A stretch of DNA of 64,000 nucleotides. Source: Winogradskyella psychrotolerans RS-3 (GTDB lineage Bacteria > Bacteroidota > Bacteroidia > Flavobacteriales > Flavobacteriaceae). Below the pieces are notes generated by a model. The model saw nothing but the letters and a program-made list of their open reading frames with translations, had not been told where the DNA came from and searched no databases. A program made the position numbers and the translations under genes. The stretch is taken from contig NZ_ATMR01000095.1 in the NCBI RefSeq assembly GCF_000427335.1, positions 142,123 through 206,122 on the forward strand, read 5' to 3'. This document shows, one piece after another, positions 19,730 to 30,092 of this stretch (position 1 is its first letter; each line of letters starts with the position of its first letter).

Positions 19730-21226
19730 ATGAACATATTACGATTCCTTTTCATCTTAGCTTTTATAACCTCTTGTAAGGCTCAAACCACTATCGAAAA
19801 ACAAGATGTTACGACTAAAAATACAGCGCCAAATATTGTATATATTTTGGCCGATGATATGGGATATGGAGACCTTTCGGCTTTAAATCCAGAATCCGGA
19901 ATTCAAACTCCACACATGGATAAAATGCTAAATGAAGGTGTTCATTTTACAGAAGCACACACCAATTCTTCGGTATGTACACCGACTCGTTATGGTATCA
20001 TTACAGGACGTTATGCTTGGAGAAGTTCCTTAAAAAAAGGGGTTCTACATGGTTATAAACCAGCCTTAATAGAAGAAAGCAGACCAACCGTTGCTTCTTA
20101 CCTTAAAAGTAATGGATATACAACGGCCTGCATTGGAAAATGGCACATTGGTTTAGGTATGCAACCCAAAGATGGAGATAAAGTTGTAAAATCAAAAGAT
20201 GGTCATAGTAATGTCGATTTTAGTAAACCAATAAAAGACCCAAGCGATTTAGGGTTTGACTATTCCTATATTATTCCTGCCTCTTTAGACATACCGCCTT
20301 ATGTGTATATTGAAAACGGAAAAACGTTAGAATTACCAACAGCATTCACCAAAGGAAAAAATGCAGGTCGAGGTGTGATGTGGAGATCAGGAGAAAAAGC
20401 TCCAAGCTTTGTATTTGAACAGGTATTAGATAATTTCACAAAAAAATCAGTTTCATTTATCCAAGATCAAAAAGAAGTAGATTCTCCTTTCTTTTTGTAT
20501 TTCCCCTTAACTGCTCCGCATAAACCATGGTTACCAGTAGGTGAAGCAATAGGTAGATCTGAAGCAGGACTTTATGGCGATTACGTCACTATGGTAGATG
20601 ATGCGGTAGGTGCAGTGGTTACTGCTTTGGAAAAAGCAGATAAATTAGAAAACACGCTGATCATAGTCACCTCAGATAATGGAGCCAATTGGACAGAAAG
20701 AGATCAAGAATTATATACACACCGTGCCAATTACATATTCAAAGGTAGAAAAGCAGATATTTATGAAGGAGGTCATCGCGTACCTTATATAGCAAAATGG
20801 CCAGGCGTCATTCCTGCAGGATTGAAATCGGATCAATTGATGTGTACCACAGATTTGTTTGCCACTTTATCTGGTATATTAAAGCAACCAACTATAGAAA
20901 ACGGAGCAGAAGACAGTTTCAACATGTGGCCAGCTTACACCGCTGAAATAAAAACACCAATTAGAGAAGCGGTTGTGCATCATTCACTGTACGGCATGTT
21001 TTCTATTAGAAAAGGCAAATGGAAATACACGCCAGAATTAGGTTCCGGTGGTTTTACAAAGCCAAAAAACAGAGAACCAGAATCTAACGAAGCTCCAGGA
21101 ACTTTATATGATATAATTAACGATCCTGAGGAAAAGAACAATCTTTATAACGAACATCCAGAAGTTGTTGCAGAATTAGAGCAACTTTTAGAAACTTATA
21201 AAAGCCAAGGCTATAGTAATAAATAG
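19730..21226 (+). CDS. S1-family sulfatase, lipoprotein
   Basis: A 498-aa sulfatase lipoprotein with lipobox ITSC (Cys16). Motifs: LADDMGYGDLS (about 40-50), CTPTR with Cys83, GKWHIG, and TSDNGANW. Member of the subgroup sharing VCTPTRYGIITGRYAWR-like active sites. It has no extra C-terminal module. It lies 32 bases after the frameshifted sulfatase and 15 before the EF-hand esterase, inside the long operon. As a lipoprotein it should be membrane-anchored, working on oligosaccharides in the periplasm or at the cell surface. Confidence 0.94.
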   Translation: MNILRFLFILAFITSCKAQTTIEKQDVTTKNTAPNIVYILADDMGYGDLSALNPESGIQTPHMDKMLNEGVHFTEAHTNSSVCTPTRYGIITGRYAWRSSLKKGVLHGYKPALIEESRPTVASYLKSNGYTTACIGKWHIGLGMQPKDGDKVVKSKDGHSNVDFSKPIKDPSDLGFDYSYIIPASLDIPPYVYIENGKTLELPTAFTKGKNAGRGVMWRSGEKAPSFVFEQVLDNFTKKSVSFIQDQKEVDSPFFLYFPLTAPHKPWLPVGEAIGRSEAGLYGDYVTMVDDAVGAVVTALEKADKLENTLIIVTSDNGANWTERDQELYTHRANYIFKGRKADIYEGGHRVPYIAKWPGVIPAGLKSDQLMCTTDLFATLSGILKQPTIENGAEDSFNMWPAYTAEIKTPIREAVVHHSLYGMFSIRKGKWKYTPELGSGGFTKPKNREPESNEAPGTLYDIINDPEEKNNLYNEHPEVVAELEQLLETYKSQGYSNK

Positions 21227-21241
21227 GAATATAGCAGAATT

Positions 21242-22384
21242 ATGACAAGATCTAGAAAACTTAAGTTTAATGTTTCATTAGCAATATTATGTATCACATT
21301 TTCTTTTTTAAAAGGATTGGCGCAAACCGATGACCAATCAAACGGAGCATACCGTGAGATGTACATCAAAAAAAATTGGGATAAATTAGATACAAACAAG
21401 GATGGACAATTTTCAGAACGTGAAAACAATCGAAGATGGAAACCATTAAAACGATTGGATCTGAATGCCGACAATCAAGTGAGTTATGAAGAATTCTCGG
21501 AACTTCAAATCCCCTATTTAAATACTGGAGGTGAAAGAAAATTGAACGTTTTATACAAAGAAACAAAAGAAGAAAATTTATATCTTGATATTTACTATCC
21601 AAAAAACAGAAAAGTAAATCAAAAGTTACCTGTAGTGATTTACACGCATGGTGGCGGTTGGGCTGCAGGCAGCAGACATGGAGCGGCCAATGCGTCTTTT
21701 AAAACGGTGCATACAGCACTTTTAGAAAAAGGATTTTGTGTGGTATCTGTAAGTTATAGACTATGGGAAAACGGAGGCGAAACATCTATGAGAGATTGTG
21801 TAATAGATAGTAAAGATGCCATGCGTTATTTATCTAAACATCACAAAGCATTAGGAATAGATCCCAATCGATTTTTCTCTTTTGGAGATTCTGCTGGAGG
21901 TCAAATAGCTCAAATGCTACTATTAAGTGCGCCAGAAACGCTAATTGGCGATCCTAATTTGGCGTCATACACCTATAAAATGGTCGCTGGAGTATCTTGG
22001 TACGGTCCTTGCGATTTCGAAGATATAAGCTTGTTTAATCATGATGATAGTCCGGTTTCAAAAGATAGATTTGGTCCTAGAATCACAAAACCAAATACCA
22101 AACCAAAGGAAAAACTAGCGCTTTATAGAGAAATGAGTCCTATTAATTATTTAAATAAAAACAGCCCTCCTTTATTAATGATACAAGGAGACAAGGACAC
22201 CACAATTCCAGTAAAGCATGCCTATTATATGGCAGAAAAAGCGAATAAGGTTAGCGCACCTGTTACAACATTAATCATTAAAAATGCAGGTCACAATTGG
22301 AGAAAAGTAGATGCAGATATTGAACCAACCAGAGGAGAGATTGAGCAAACAACTATTGATTATTTTGTTTCTCACTTAAACTAA
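21242..22384 (+). CDS. EF-hand-containing esterase, alpha/beta hydrolase
   Basis: A 380-aa secreted protein with signal peptide ending LKGLAQ. Residues 48-85 hold two EF-hand calcium loops: D50-N52-D54-Q56-E61 and D73-N75-D77-Q79-E84. From about 100 on is an alpha/beta hydrolase of the BD-FAE/acetylesterase type: oxyanion HGGGW (136-140), nucleophile elbow GDSAGG with Ser217, QGDKDTTIP for the acid, and AGHNW for the His. The likely role is removing acetyl or other ester groups from the polysaccharide, with calcium-stabilised folding; the substrate is inferred. It sits between two CTPTR-group sulfatases. Confidence 0.87.
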   Translation: MTRSRKLKFNVSLAILCITFSFLKGLAQTDDQSNGAYREMYIKKNWDKLDTNKDGQFSERENNRRWKPLKRLDLNADNQVSYEEFSELQIPYLNTGGERKLNVLYKETKEENLYLDIYYPKNRKVNQKLPVVIYTHGGGWAAGSRHGAANASFKTVHTALLEKGFCVVSVSYRLWENGGETSMRDCVIDSKDAMRYLSKHHKALGIDPNRFFSFGDSAGGQIAQMLLLSAPETLIGDPNLASYTYKMVAGVSWYGPCDFEDISLFNHDDSPVSKDRFGPRITKPNTKPKEKLALYREMSPINYLNKNSPPLLMIQGDKDTTIPVKHAYYMAEKANKVSAPVTTLIIKNAGHNWRKVDADIEPTRGEIEQTTIDYFVSHLN

Positions 22385-22450
22385 ACGCAGCGATTATTAT
22401 TAACATATTCATTAAAAAGAAATATTTCCTTTTAAAACTACAATAAAAAC

Positions 22451-23950
22451 ATGATGAAACCTAAAATTAAAACTGTAAGCTTAATTTTAATACTCCTAAG
22501 CCTCTTTACTTGGTCTTCTAAGGCTCAAAGTTCAGAAAAACCTAATATAGTTTTTATTGTCTGTGATGATTTAGGCTATGGTGATGTACAAAGTTTAGCA
22601 CCAGAAACTAGTAAAATTAAAACCCCTCACATCGATCAACTGACTAAAGAAGGCATGACATTTACAGATGCCCATTCTGGCTCTGCAGTATGTACACCAA
22701 CGCGTTATGGTATTATGACAGGACGTTATAGTTGGCGTTCAAAACTACAAAGTGGAGTTGTTCAAGGCTTTGCACCTAACCTAATTGCAGAAGACCGTCC
22801 AACAATTGCGAATTTCCTTAAAGACCAAGGCTATCATACGGCAATTATAGGAAAATGGCATCTTAACTTTCAATATGTAGATTCGATTTCAAATACACCT
22901 ATCGCTAAAAAATCAAAAAAACACTTACCTCCTATTGGATCTACCATACCTGATGGTCCTATACATCGTGGTTTTGATTATTATCATGGATTCCACCATG
23001 CTAAAGACATGAAAGCGGTGATTGTAAATGATAAAGTTGTGCTTTATGATGATGAAATTAACATGCTACCACGATTAACAAATCAATCTGTAAAATACAT
23101 AACTGATCAGGCAAAGAATAAAGACGGAAAACCATTTTTCTTATATGTGCCTTTAGGGTCGCCTCATACACCAATAGTACCTTCTAAAGAATGGCAAGGT
23201 AAAAGTGGACTTGGAGATTATGCCGATTTTGTAATGCAAACAGATGCCACTGTGGGTGCTATAACTGAAGCGCTAAAAGCAAATGGATTATCTGAAAACA
23301 CATTGGTTATATTCACCAGTGATAACGGTACGTCTAAAGCGGCAAATATACTAGACCTAGAGAAAAAAGGTCATATCGTAAGCGCAGGCTATCGTGGTTC
23401 AAAATCCGATTTATGGGACGGAGGTCATCGTGTGCCTTTTATTCTAAAATGGCCAAATGAGGTTAAACCGAACTCTACAAGTGATGAGTTAATTTGTTTG
23501 ACGGATATTTATGCTACATTTTCTGAAATCACTAATGTGGCTGTTCCTAGTAAGAGTGGAGAAGACAGTGTCAGTATCTTACCTGCTTTACATGGCGAAG
23601 ACATCAATAGCACGCGAGCTGGCGTGATACATCACTCTATTAGTGGTCATTTTGCTTATCGCTTAGGAAAATGGAAATTGTTACTCGCTAAAGGATCTGG
23701 AGGTTGGTCGTCACCAAGAGAAAGAGAAGCTTCAGACATGCCCATTGCACAACTCTATGATATGGAAAATGATCCTGCCGAAACTGAAAATTTATATGAA
23801 AAACGTCCTGAAATTGCAGAACAACTTTTAAAGCAATTAGAATTAGACATCAAAACAGGAAGAAGTACTAAGGGCGAATTTGCTGAAAATGATGTGGACA
23901 AAATTGTGCTTTGGAAAACGAAACCGAAACGTAAAAAACCTAAGAATTAA
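22451..23950 (+). CDS. S1-family sulfatase
   Basis: A 499-aa secreted sulfatase, signal peptide ending SSKAQ. Motifs: VCDDLGYGD (about 38-46), CTPTR with Cys81, GKWHLNF (the usual Gly after HL is Asn), and TSDNGTSKA. It belongs to the subgroup of 99, 18091 and 19730 and served as the intact template to place the frameshift at 19121. Its C-terminus is strongly basic (KTKPKRKKPKN). The frame overlaps nothing; the next gene's ATG lies 14 bases after the stop. The 66-base gap upstream shows no copy of the shared promoter element. Confidence 0.94.
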   Translation: MMKPKIKTVSLILILLSLFTWSSKAQSSEKPNIVFIVCDDLGYGDVQSLAPETSKIKTPHIDQLTKEGMTFTDAHSGSAVCTPTRYGIMTGRYSWRSKLQSGVVQGFAPNLIAEDRPTIANFLKDQGYHTAIIGKWHLNFQYVDSISNTPIAKKSKKHLPPIGSTIPDGPIHRGFDYYHGFHHAKDMKAVIVNDKVVLYDDEINMLPRLTNQSVKYITDQAKNKDGKPFFLYVPLGSPHTPIVPSKEWQGKSGLGDYADFVMQTDATVGAITEALKANGLSENTLVIFTSDNGTSKAANILDLEKKGHIVSAGYRGSKSDLWDGGHRVPFILKWPNEVKPNSTSDELICLTDIYATFSEITNVAVPSKSGEDSVSILPALHGEDINSTRAGVIHHSISGHFAYRLGKWKLLLAKGSGGWSSPREREASDMPIAQLYDMENDPAETENLYEKRPEIAEQLLKQLELDIKTGRSTKGEFAENDVDKIVLWKTKPKRKKPKN

Positions 23951-23963
23951 CCATCCTATTTTC

Positions 23964-25160
23964 ATGAAATTTAGTCTTTCTATTATTAGTATATTCTTGA
24001 TTTTTTTATTGTTTTCCTCGTGTAAAACAGCTCAAATCCCCTTTAATATAAGTGATGGCAGTAATTTTGAAACAAAATCATTTTATCCTAAATTTAGTTG
24101 GGAAACTACGCCAATGTATTATATGTTTGGGGATCCAAAACGCATTTTAAATCCAGAAGAAGTCGAATTTATTGCGGAACGAACAGACTTTATTTGTATT
24201 GAAAAATCACATGGTCATGGGGATTTAGGAGCTGCAGAGTTAGGCGCAAAACATGAGGTAGCAGCTTTTAAAAAGGTAAAACCAGAAATGAAAGTGCTTT
24301 TTTATTTTAATTCAGCTTATGCCTGGCCTTTCACTTCTTACAACGAGAATTTCACACAAGAAAACATTAACAACTACCCAGAACTAAAGGCCTTCTTAAT
24401 AGAAAACCCTGAAACCAAAGCCTTAGAAGAGCGAAAAAACGTTTTTTATTTTGATGTTTTAAATCCAGATTTTCGGGAATGGTGGGTAAATACTGTAGCT
24501 GAAGGGGTTCAATTTTCAGGTGCCGATGGTGCGTTTATAGATCAAATGCATGGTTTTTCATGGTTACGTCACGATAAATCTCAAGACGTTCAAAAAGCTA
24601 TGGGAACTATGATGAAAGCTCTAAAAGAAAAATTAGGGACTGATAAAATAGTACTAGGTAACAATGCAAATGCTAAATTAGCACAACACGTTTTCCCGTC
24701 TATAGATGCCAATATGTTTGAACATTATGGTGATAAGATGTTAACTAAAGAAAAACTGCTTACGGATTGGGAGGATATGCTTAAAATTTCTAAATCTGGA
24801 AAAATGTCAATATTTAGAATTGGTGTGGAATACGATAGTGTAGCTATCGCCAATCCTTCATATTACAAAGGAAAAAAGAGAAATGAACGCTTTGCAAAAC
24901 TATCTAAAGAAAAATTAGAGTATTATCACGCTTGTTATTTAATAGGTGCGCAACCCTATTCTTATTTTCAATATGGTTGGGGTTGGCAATTGGCTCATGG
25001 CTCTTTAATCGATTATCCAGAATTGCAAAAACCACTAGGTGCTCCCAAAGGTGCATACCATAGAACCTCAACGACAGGTTGGGAGTTTACGCGCGAATTT
25101 GAACAGGCTTCCGTTTGGGTGAATACGGAAACCAGACAAGCTAAAATAACTTGGCATTAA
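23964..25160 (+). CDS. Putative glycoside hydrolase lipoprotein (paralog 3 of 3)
   Basis: A 398-aa lipoprotein with lipobox SSC. The ATG at 23964 is chosen since the frame open from 23880 would overlap the sulfatase gene and precede the signal peptide with basic residues. Family features as at 1645 and 9631: KFSWETTP, a strand ending DGAFIDQ (candidate catalytic Asp), MFEHYG with the conserved Glu, YGWGWQLAHGS (paralog at 1645: YNWGYRLSMGS), and closing ASVWVNTETRQAKITW. It is closer to the copy at 1645 than to 9631. Putative TIM-barrel hydrolase; activity unknown. Confidence 0.78.
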   Translation: MKFSLSIISIFLIFLLFSSCKTAQIPFNISDGSNFETKSFYPKFSWETTPMYYMFGDPKRILNPEEVEFIAERTDFICIEKSHGHGDLGAAELGAKHEVAAFKKVKPEMKVLFYFNSAYAWPFTSYNENFTQENINNYPELKAFLIENPETKALEERKNVFYFDVLNPDFREWWVNTVAEGVQFSGADGAFIDQMHGFSWLRHDKSQDVQKAMGTMMKALKEKLGTDKIVLGNNANAKLAQHVFPSIDANMFEHYGDKMLTKEKLLTDWEDMLKISKSGKMSIFRIGVEYDSVAIANPSYYKGKKRNERFAKLSKEKLEYYHACYLIGAQPYSYFQYGWGWQLAHGSLIDYPELQKPLGAPKGAYHRTSTTGWEFTREFEQASVWVNTETRQAKITWH

Positions 25161-25197
25161 AAATACCCTTAAATGATACTTTCAAGCCTTAACTTTT

Positions 25198-26060
25198 ATG
25201 ACGTCTATTAAAATATTTCTTACGACATTCTTAATCGCTTTTTCATTTATAGTAAAAGGACAAGTTAATTTTGAACCAGATTCAATTTTCAATTATAAAA
25301 TGACAAAGGAAGGCGACTTAAAAATGAAAGTCTTTAAGCCTTCCGGTCATAACATTTCAGATAAAAGTCCTGTTATTATTTCTTTTTTGGTGGAGGCTGG
25401 GCTAGTGGCAACACCAAACAGTTCTATCAACAAGCACGCTTTTTTGCAGATAGTGGCTATGTGGCTATTTCAGCTGAATATAGAGTACGCGGCAAACACA
25501 AAACTTCGCCTTTTGAATGTGTTACAGATGGTAAATCCGCTATACGCTTTTTAAGAGCTCATGCTGATAAATTAGGAATTAATCCCAATAAAATCATAGT
25601 CTCTGGCGCCTCTGCAGGTGGACATGTAGCAGCATGTACAGGCGTTATTAAAGGTTTTGACGAAGCAGATGAAGATTTAAAAATTAGTTCTATTCCAAAT
25701 GCCATGATTCTTTTCAACCCAGTCGTTGATACAACAGAAAAAGGTTATGGTATAGCGAAAGTAGGAAAAAACAGAAAAACAGAAATTTCACCAAGTCATC
25801 ATGTTGTAGAAGGCATTCCACCAACATTAATATTCCATGGAACTGCAGACCAAAGCGTTCCTTTTGAAAACGTAGAACGCTTTACCAAATTAATGACTGA
25901 AATGGGAAATACATGCGAATTAATTCCTTTTGAAGGTAAAGGTCATGGCTTTTTTAATGGGTCTTATTTTCGCAAAAGAAAAACCGATGACATTTTTAAT
26001 AACACTATGAATTTATCTCTAGAGTTTCTTAAAAAGCACAATTTCAAAGTCATAGAATAA
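25198..26060 (+). pseudogene. Alpha/beta hydrolase (esterase), frameshifted
   Basis: Two open segments in different frames make one secreted alpha/beta hydrolase. Signal peptide ends IVKGQ. Adding one T to the six-T run at 25383-25388 restores PVIISFFGGGWASG, the oxyanion region, and leads straight into AISAEYR, the nucleophile elbow SGASAGG, HGTADQSVPF (acid) and GKGHGFF (His). So it is a BD-FAE/acetylesterase-like enzyme interrupted by a one-base loss. Related in family to the EF-hand esterase at 21242 but without EF-hands. Last gene of the long operon; the next transcription unit starts with its own promoter element. Confidence 0.78.
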
Positions 26061-26075
26061 ACAATGCTTATATTC

Positions 26076-26130
26076 AGCAATCATTTGAACGAATAGAGAA
26101 AACACCTTATAAGGTAGTGTTCTATCTTTA
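26076..26130 (+). promoter_or_regulatory. Shared 55-bp promoter element, GH95-like operon
   Basis: Half-site 1 AGCAA at 26076, box AATAGAGAAA at 26092 (half-site 2 AGAAA at 26097), -7 box TATCTTTA at 26123-26130, 32 bases before the ATG at 26155. The geometry equals that of the copy at 7999 base for base. Confidence 0.65.
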
Positions 26131-26154
26131 TATTTAATATTATATACCTTAATA

Positions 26155-28542
26155 ATGAACTTATATAGACTAATTAAATCGCCGTTATCGTATTTGTTAT
26201 TTATGTTTTGCTTCACGCAGCTAATGCATGGACAAAATGTCGATTTTAAAGTCGATTACGAATCCTTTTTATCTAAGCACGACATGCTTTGGGATCTTGT
26301 TCCAGACAAATGGCAAACCGCACCTTATTCAGGAAATGGAAATGTTGGATTTTTATTGTATCAAAGCCCAGAAGAAAAAGATAATGTGATCTCGCTTCAT
26401 ATAGGAAGACATGATTATTACGACCATAGAGAAGCTGAAACTAAAGCTGATGAAATGCTTTGGATTAAACGAAGCCGTTTACCATTAGGTCATTTTAAAC
26501 TGAAATCTAAAGGAAAAATTACAGGTGTTGACATGCGTTTAGATTTATGGAATGCCGAATTAACAGGTACTATAAAAACGTCTAAAGGAAGTTATAAAAT
26601 AAAAGGCCTTACGCATAGCGCCAATGATATCATCTATTTTGAAACCGATACAAAAGATGAAACGGTAGAAATTACTTGGCATGCCGAAGCTCCTATTCCA
26701 CCAGTTTATGAAGTTTTAAAAAGTGGTGGCGGACCAAAAGGAGGTACATGGGATAAAATGAGGGCTGTAACTTTAGAAATGGCACCCCAACCAACGTTTA
26801 GTAAAAAAAATGGTTATAATTTCTGCTACCAACCGTTATACGATAATAGAGGGGAAACCACTACAGGCTATAAAATAATAGGGAATCCTTCCGGAAAACA
26901 ACAATTAATAGCGAGTGTGCATCATAGTTTCCCTGAGCACAATTCATTAGAAATTGTGACTAACAATTTAGAAACAGCCGAAGTTCTTATTAAAGACACC
27001 AACTTTATATCTACCCATCAAAAATGGTGGCACGAGTATTACCCTTTAAGTTTCGTAACCATCAATGATGCGGAAAAAGAGTCGTTCTATTGGATACAAA
27101 TGTATAAACTAGGCTCTGCGTCTAGAGGCAACGGACCGATTTTAGATTTAATGGGACCTTGGTACAATAGAACCTTTTGGCCAATGGTTTGGGGTGATTT
27201 AAATGTACAACTCATCTATTGGACGCATTTAACCGCAAATAGAATGTCTATTGGAGAATCCTTACCAAACAACATTGATAAATATGCAAAAAACCTTGAA
27301 GACAATGTCCCTAAGCATTGGAAAAACAGTGCTGCCGTTGCTGCTTTAATGCCACAAGACCTCATTGCTTACAACGGTTCAAAAGTGCCAGATATGTTAG
27401 CTTGGATTTTAAACGATTATTGGTTGCATCTTCAATTTTCAGGTGATGATAGTCGTATGCGAGATAAACTATTTCCTATCTTAAAAAAGACGGTGAATAG
27501 TTACCTGAATTATATCAAAGAAAATCCAGTAGATGCCGAAGACGGTAAAATTCATATTAAATACAGTTGGTCACCAGAATACAAACCAGGTCGTGGTCAA
27601 GATATTAATTTTACATTAGCTCTAATTCGCTGGAGTTTCCAAACACTTATTGATATTGACAATCAGCATCACATAAACGACCCACTTAAAAAAGAATGGC
27701 AACATGTATTAGATAATTTAGTAGATTTTCAAATTGATAAAAATGGTCTTATGGTCGGAAAAGACAGACCTTTTGCTAATCCACATCGGCATTATTCACA
27801 TCTACTAGCTTTTTATCCTTTAATGGTAATCACACCAGAAAAGGAAGAAGACAAAAAACTATTACGTACATCTTTAGATCATTGGTTAGATGTTACATTT
27901 AATAGTGGCAAAAAAATCAAGGCGATGCCAGTAACGGGTTATACAGCAACAGGAGCGTCTTCCATGTATGCTAATTTAGGCGATGCCGAAAAAGCCTATT
28001 ATTATTTAGATTTTCTAATCAAGCATAAAAATATTTCATCAACCACGATGTATTCCGAAGGAAAAATCAATCCTGTGATTGAAAGTCCACTGTCCTTTGC
28101 CACAAGCTTACACGATATGATGTTGCAAAGTTGGGGAGGAAAAATTCGTGTGTTTCCTGCGAGTCCTAAAAAATGGAAAGACGTTGCTTTTCACGATTTA
28201 AGAACACAAGGTGCTTTTTTAGTAAGTGCTAAAAAGATAGACGGTAACACCGAATTTGTATCTGTAAAAAGTTTAAAAGGCAATGCATGTATTGTTCAAG
28301 TTGATTTTGAAAACCCTCAATTTTATATCAACGGAAAATCTATTTCTGTAAATAAATCAGCAGATGGTTCTTATAACATCAATTTAAAGAAAGATGAGTC
28401 GGTTATCATTACATCAAAGTCTTTAAAACAAACGGATTTAAGTATTATAGAATTACCAAAATCGGAAGCAGAGCAAAATCTATTCGGTTATGGTAAGAAA
28501 ACAAAACGATTACCAGGTCACGACTATTACAGTTCTTATTAA
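26155..28542 (+). CDS. GH95-like glycoside hydrolase
   Basis: A 795-aa secreted enzyme, signal peptide ending LMHGQ. The layout matches GH95 (alpha-L-fucosidase/alpha-L-galactosidase): N-terminal beta domain with YSGNGNVGFLLYQ, an (alpha/alpha)6 barrel, and a C-terminal beta domain. Conserved sites seen: SWSPEYK with Glu475 (candidate general acid), HRHYSHLLAFYPL, and ANLGDAEKA with Asp610 (candidate base-assisting residue). The NxN-type catalytic asparagine pair of GH95 appears here as Asp348-Leu-Asn350 in WGDLNVQ, so one Asn is Asp, and the usual N-terminal QLNEDTLW motif is replaced by ISLHIGRHDYYDH. It is therefore a divergent member. First gene of its operon; the following sulfatase starts 7 bases after its stop. 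Confidence 0.82.
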   Translation: MNLYRLIKSPLSYLLFMFCFTQLMHGQNVDFKVDYESFLSKHDMLWDLVPDKWQTAPYSGNGNVGFLLYQSPEEKDNVISLHIGRHDYYDHREAETKADEMLWIKRSRLPLGHFKLKSKGKITGVDMRLDLWNAELTGTIKTSKGSYKIKGLTHSANDIIYFETDTKDETVEITWHAEAPIPPVYEVLKSGGGPKGGTWDKMRAVTLEMAPQPTFSKKNGYNFCYQPLYDNRGETTTGYKIIGNPSGKQQLIASVHHSFPEHNSLEIVTNNLETAEVLIKDTNFISTHQKWWHEYYPLSFVTINDAEKESFYWIQMYKLGSASRGNGPILDLMGPWYNRTFWPMVWGDLNVQLIYWTHLTANRMSIGESLPNNIDKYAKNLEDNVPKHWKNSAAVAALMPQDLIAYNGSKVPDMLAWILNDYWLHLQFSGDDSRMRDKLFPILKKTVNSYLNYIKENPVDAEDGKIHIKYSWSPEYKPGRGQDINFTLALIRWSFQTLIDIDNQHHINDPLKKEWQHVLDNLVDFQIDKNGLMVGKDRPFANPHRHYSHLLAFYPLMVITPEKEEDKKLLRTSLDHWLDVTFNSGKKIKAMPVTGYTATGASSMYANLGDAEKAYYYLDFLIKHKNISSTTMYSEGKINPVIESPLSFATSLHDMMLQSWGGKIRVFPASPKKWKDVAFHDLRTQGAFLVSAKKIDGNTEFVSVKSLKGNACIVQVDFENPQFYINGKSISVNKSADGSYNINLKKDESVIITSKSLKQTDLSIIELPKSEAEQNLFGYGKKTKRLPGHDYYSSY

Positions 28543-28549
28543 AAAACAC

Positions 28550-30070
28550 ATGAAAATACTATTATACTGTCTATTTACTCTTGCTTCTTTTGCATCATGC
28601 ACCGCACAAAAGCAATCAAAGAAACCGAATATCATTTTCGTGTTTTCTGATGACCAAAGATTCAATTCGTTGAGTATGACAGGCGATCCTATTGCAGAAA
28701 CACCAAACATCGATCAGTTAGCTAAGGAAGGTGTCTTTTTTAACAACGCCTATATTACAAGTCCTATTTGCGGACCAAGTAGAGCCAACATCTTTACAGG
28801 GCAATGGGAACGAAAAAACAAAATTGGGTTTACAAATGTTTCTAAGCATGTGATTTCCGAAAAAACCTATCAAGACAGTTGGCAAGCACAATTAAGGAAC
28901 GCTGGGTATTCCACCGCTTTTATTGGAAAACACCACACAAAAATTGGAGACAGAAAGGATACGCCTTTAGTAGAAAACACCGATTTTAGTTATTACGGTA
29001 ATGGCCATTTAGGATTTTATCCTGCAAAAAAACACAAGCAGTTCAACAATCTAAAAAACGAAACCCAAATTGAAGGTTTATTAGAAGCAACAAAAGCCTA
29101 TTTATCGCAAGGTGATGATTACCATTACTTCTATGAGAATGCGGATCCTTCCATTAAGAATCAACTTAAGAAAAGAGATCCTAACAAGCCTTTTTCGGCA
29201 TGGATTAACTTAAATCTTCCACATGCCTCTAGTATTGGTGGTATGGGTTCAAAGCCAGAAGATCCAGACTATTACAAAACAAAATATGACGATGTAAAAC
29301 ACAAAATAGAACTACCAGATAACTACCCACAAGATATTAGTCTGCCTGAAGAGGTATATGCGACATCAGATTTAATGAAATATTATGTCACCTCTAATAA
29401 AGGAAAATTATTAAGTGAAAAGCTAAGAATGGATCGTGCTAATTATGCCATTGATTTAATGGTAGGGAATTTACGTGCCTATTTAAAAGAAATAGGCGAA
29501 GCAGATAATACCATTATTATCTTTTGTTCCGACAACGGATTGTTTTTAGGAGAACACGGCTTAGGAGGTAAAACTATTTTATATGATGAATCTGTACATG
29601 TACCAATGATTGTGTATTCGCCATTTTTCAAGGATAAAACAAAAGGTAAAGTTGTTGATGAATTGGTGGTTGGACAAGATATTCCTGCTACAATTTTAGA
29701 AATGTGCGGAGTAAAAGTACCTGAATCCTATCAAGGAAAAAGTATGCTACCATTAATTGATGGTGAAAATGAAAACTGGAGAGAAGACATCTTTTTAGAA
29801 AACCTATTTACAGATCAAGGCTACCCAAGACAAGAAGGTGTACGAAGTAAACAGTTTAAATACATTCGTTCGTTCAGTAAAGTCAACGACCGAAATAAGT
29901 ACATTCCGGAACAAACCATTGAAACAGGAGAACAACCCATTTACGAAGAGTTGTTTGACATTATAAACGACCCAAAAGAACAGAATAACTTAGTTGGGAA
30001 TAAAGATTACTTAGAAATCTTAAATGCCTACAGAGAACGATGTAAAATCTTGGTATCAGAACTTAACTAG
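28550..30070 (+). CDS. S1-family sulfatase, lipoprotein
   Basis: A 506-aa lipoprotein with lipobox FASC (Cys17); the ATG at 28550 is chosen over the open frame from 28490, which overlaps the GH95-like gene. Motifs: FSDDQRFNS (about 32-40), CGPSR with Cys74, GKHHTKIGD where most sulfatases have GKWH, and CSDNGLFLGEHGLGGK. The last motif and the long insert around 180-270 place it in a branch different from the other sulfatases here, near those acting on uronate- or choline-type substrates in other bacteria; I cannot decide between these. Confidence 0.92.
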   Translation: MKILLYCLFTLASFASCTAQKQSKKPNIIFVFSDDQRFNSLSMTGDPIAETPNIDQLAKEGVFFNNAYITSPICGPSRANIFTGQWERKNKIGFTNVSKHVISEKTYQDSWQAQLRNAGYSTAFIGKHHTKIGDRKDTPLVENTDFSYYGNGHLGFYPAKKHKQFNNLKNETQIEGLLEATKAYLSQGDDYHYFYENADPSIKNQLKKRDPNKPFSAWINLNLPHASSIGGMGSKPEDPDYYKTKYDDVKHKIELPDNYPQDISLPEEVYATSDLMKYYVTSNKGKLLSEKLRMDRANYAIDLMVGNLRAYLKEIGEADNTIIIFCSDNGLFLGEHGLGGKTILYDESVHVPMIVYSPFFKDKTKGKVVDELVVGQDIPATILEMCGVKVPESYQGKSMLPLIDGENENWREDIFLENLFTDQGYPRQEGVRSKQFKYIRSFSKVNDRNKYIPEQTIETGEQPIYEELFDIINDPKEQNNLVGNKDYLEILNAYRERCKILVSELN

Positions 30071-30092
30071 TTTAACACTTATATCACAACCC

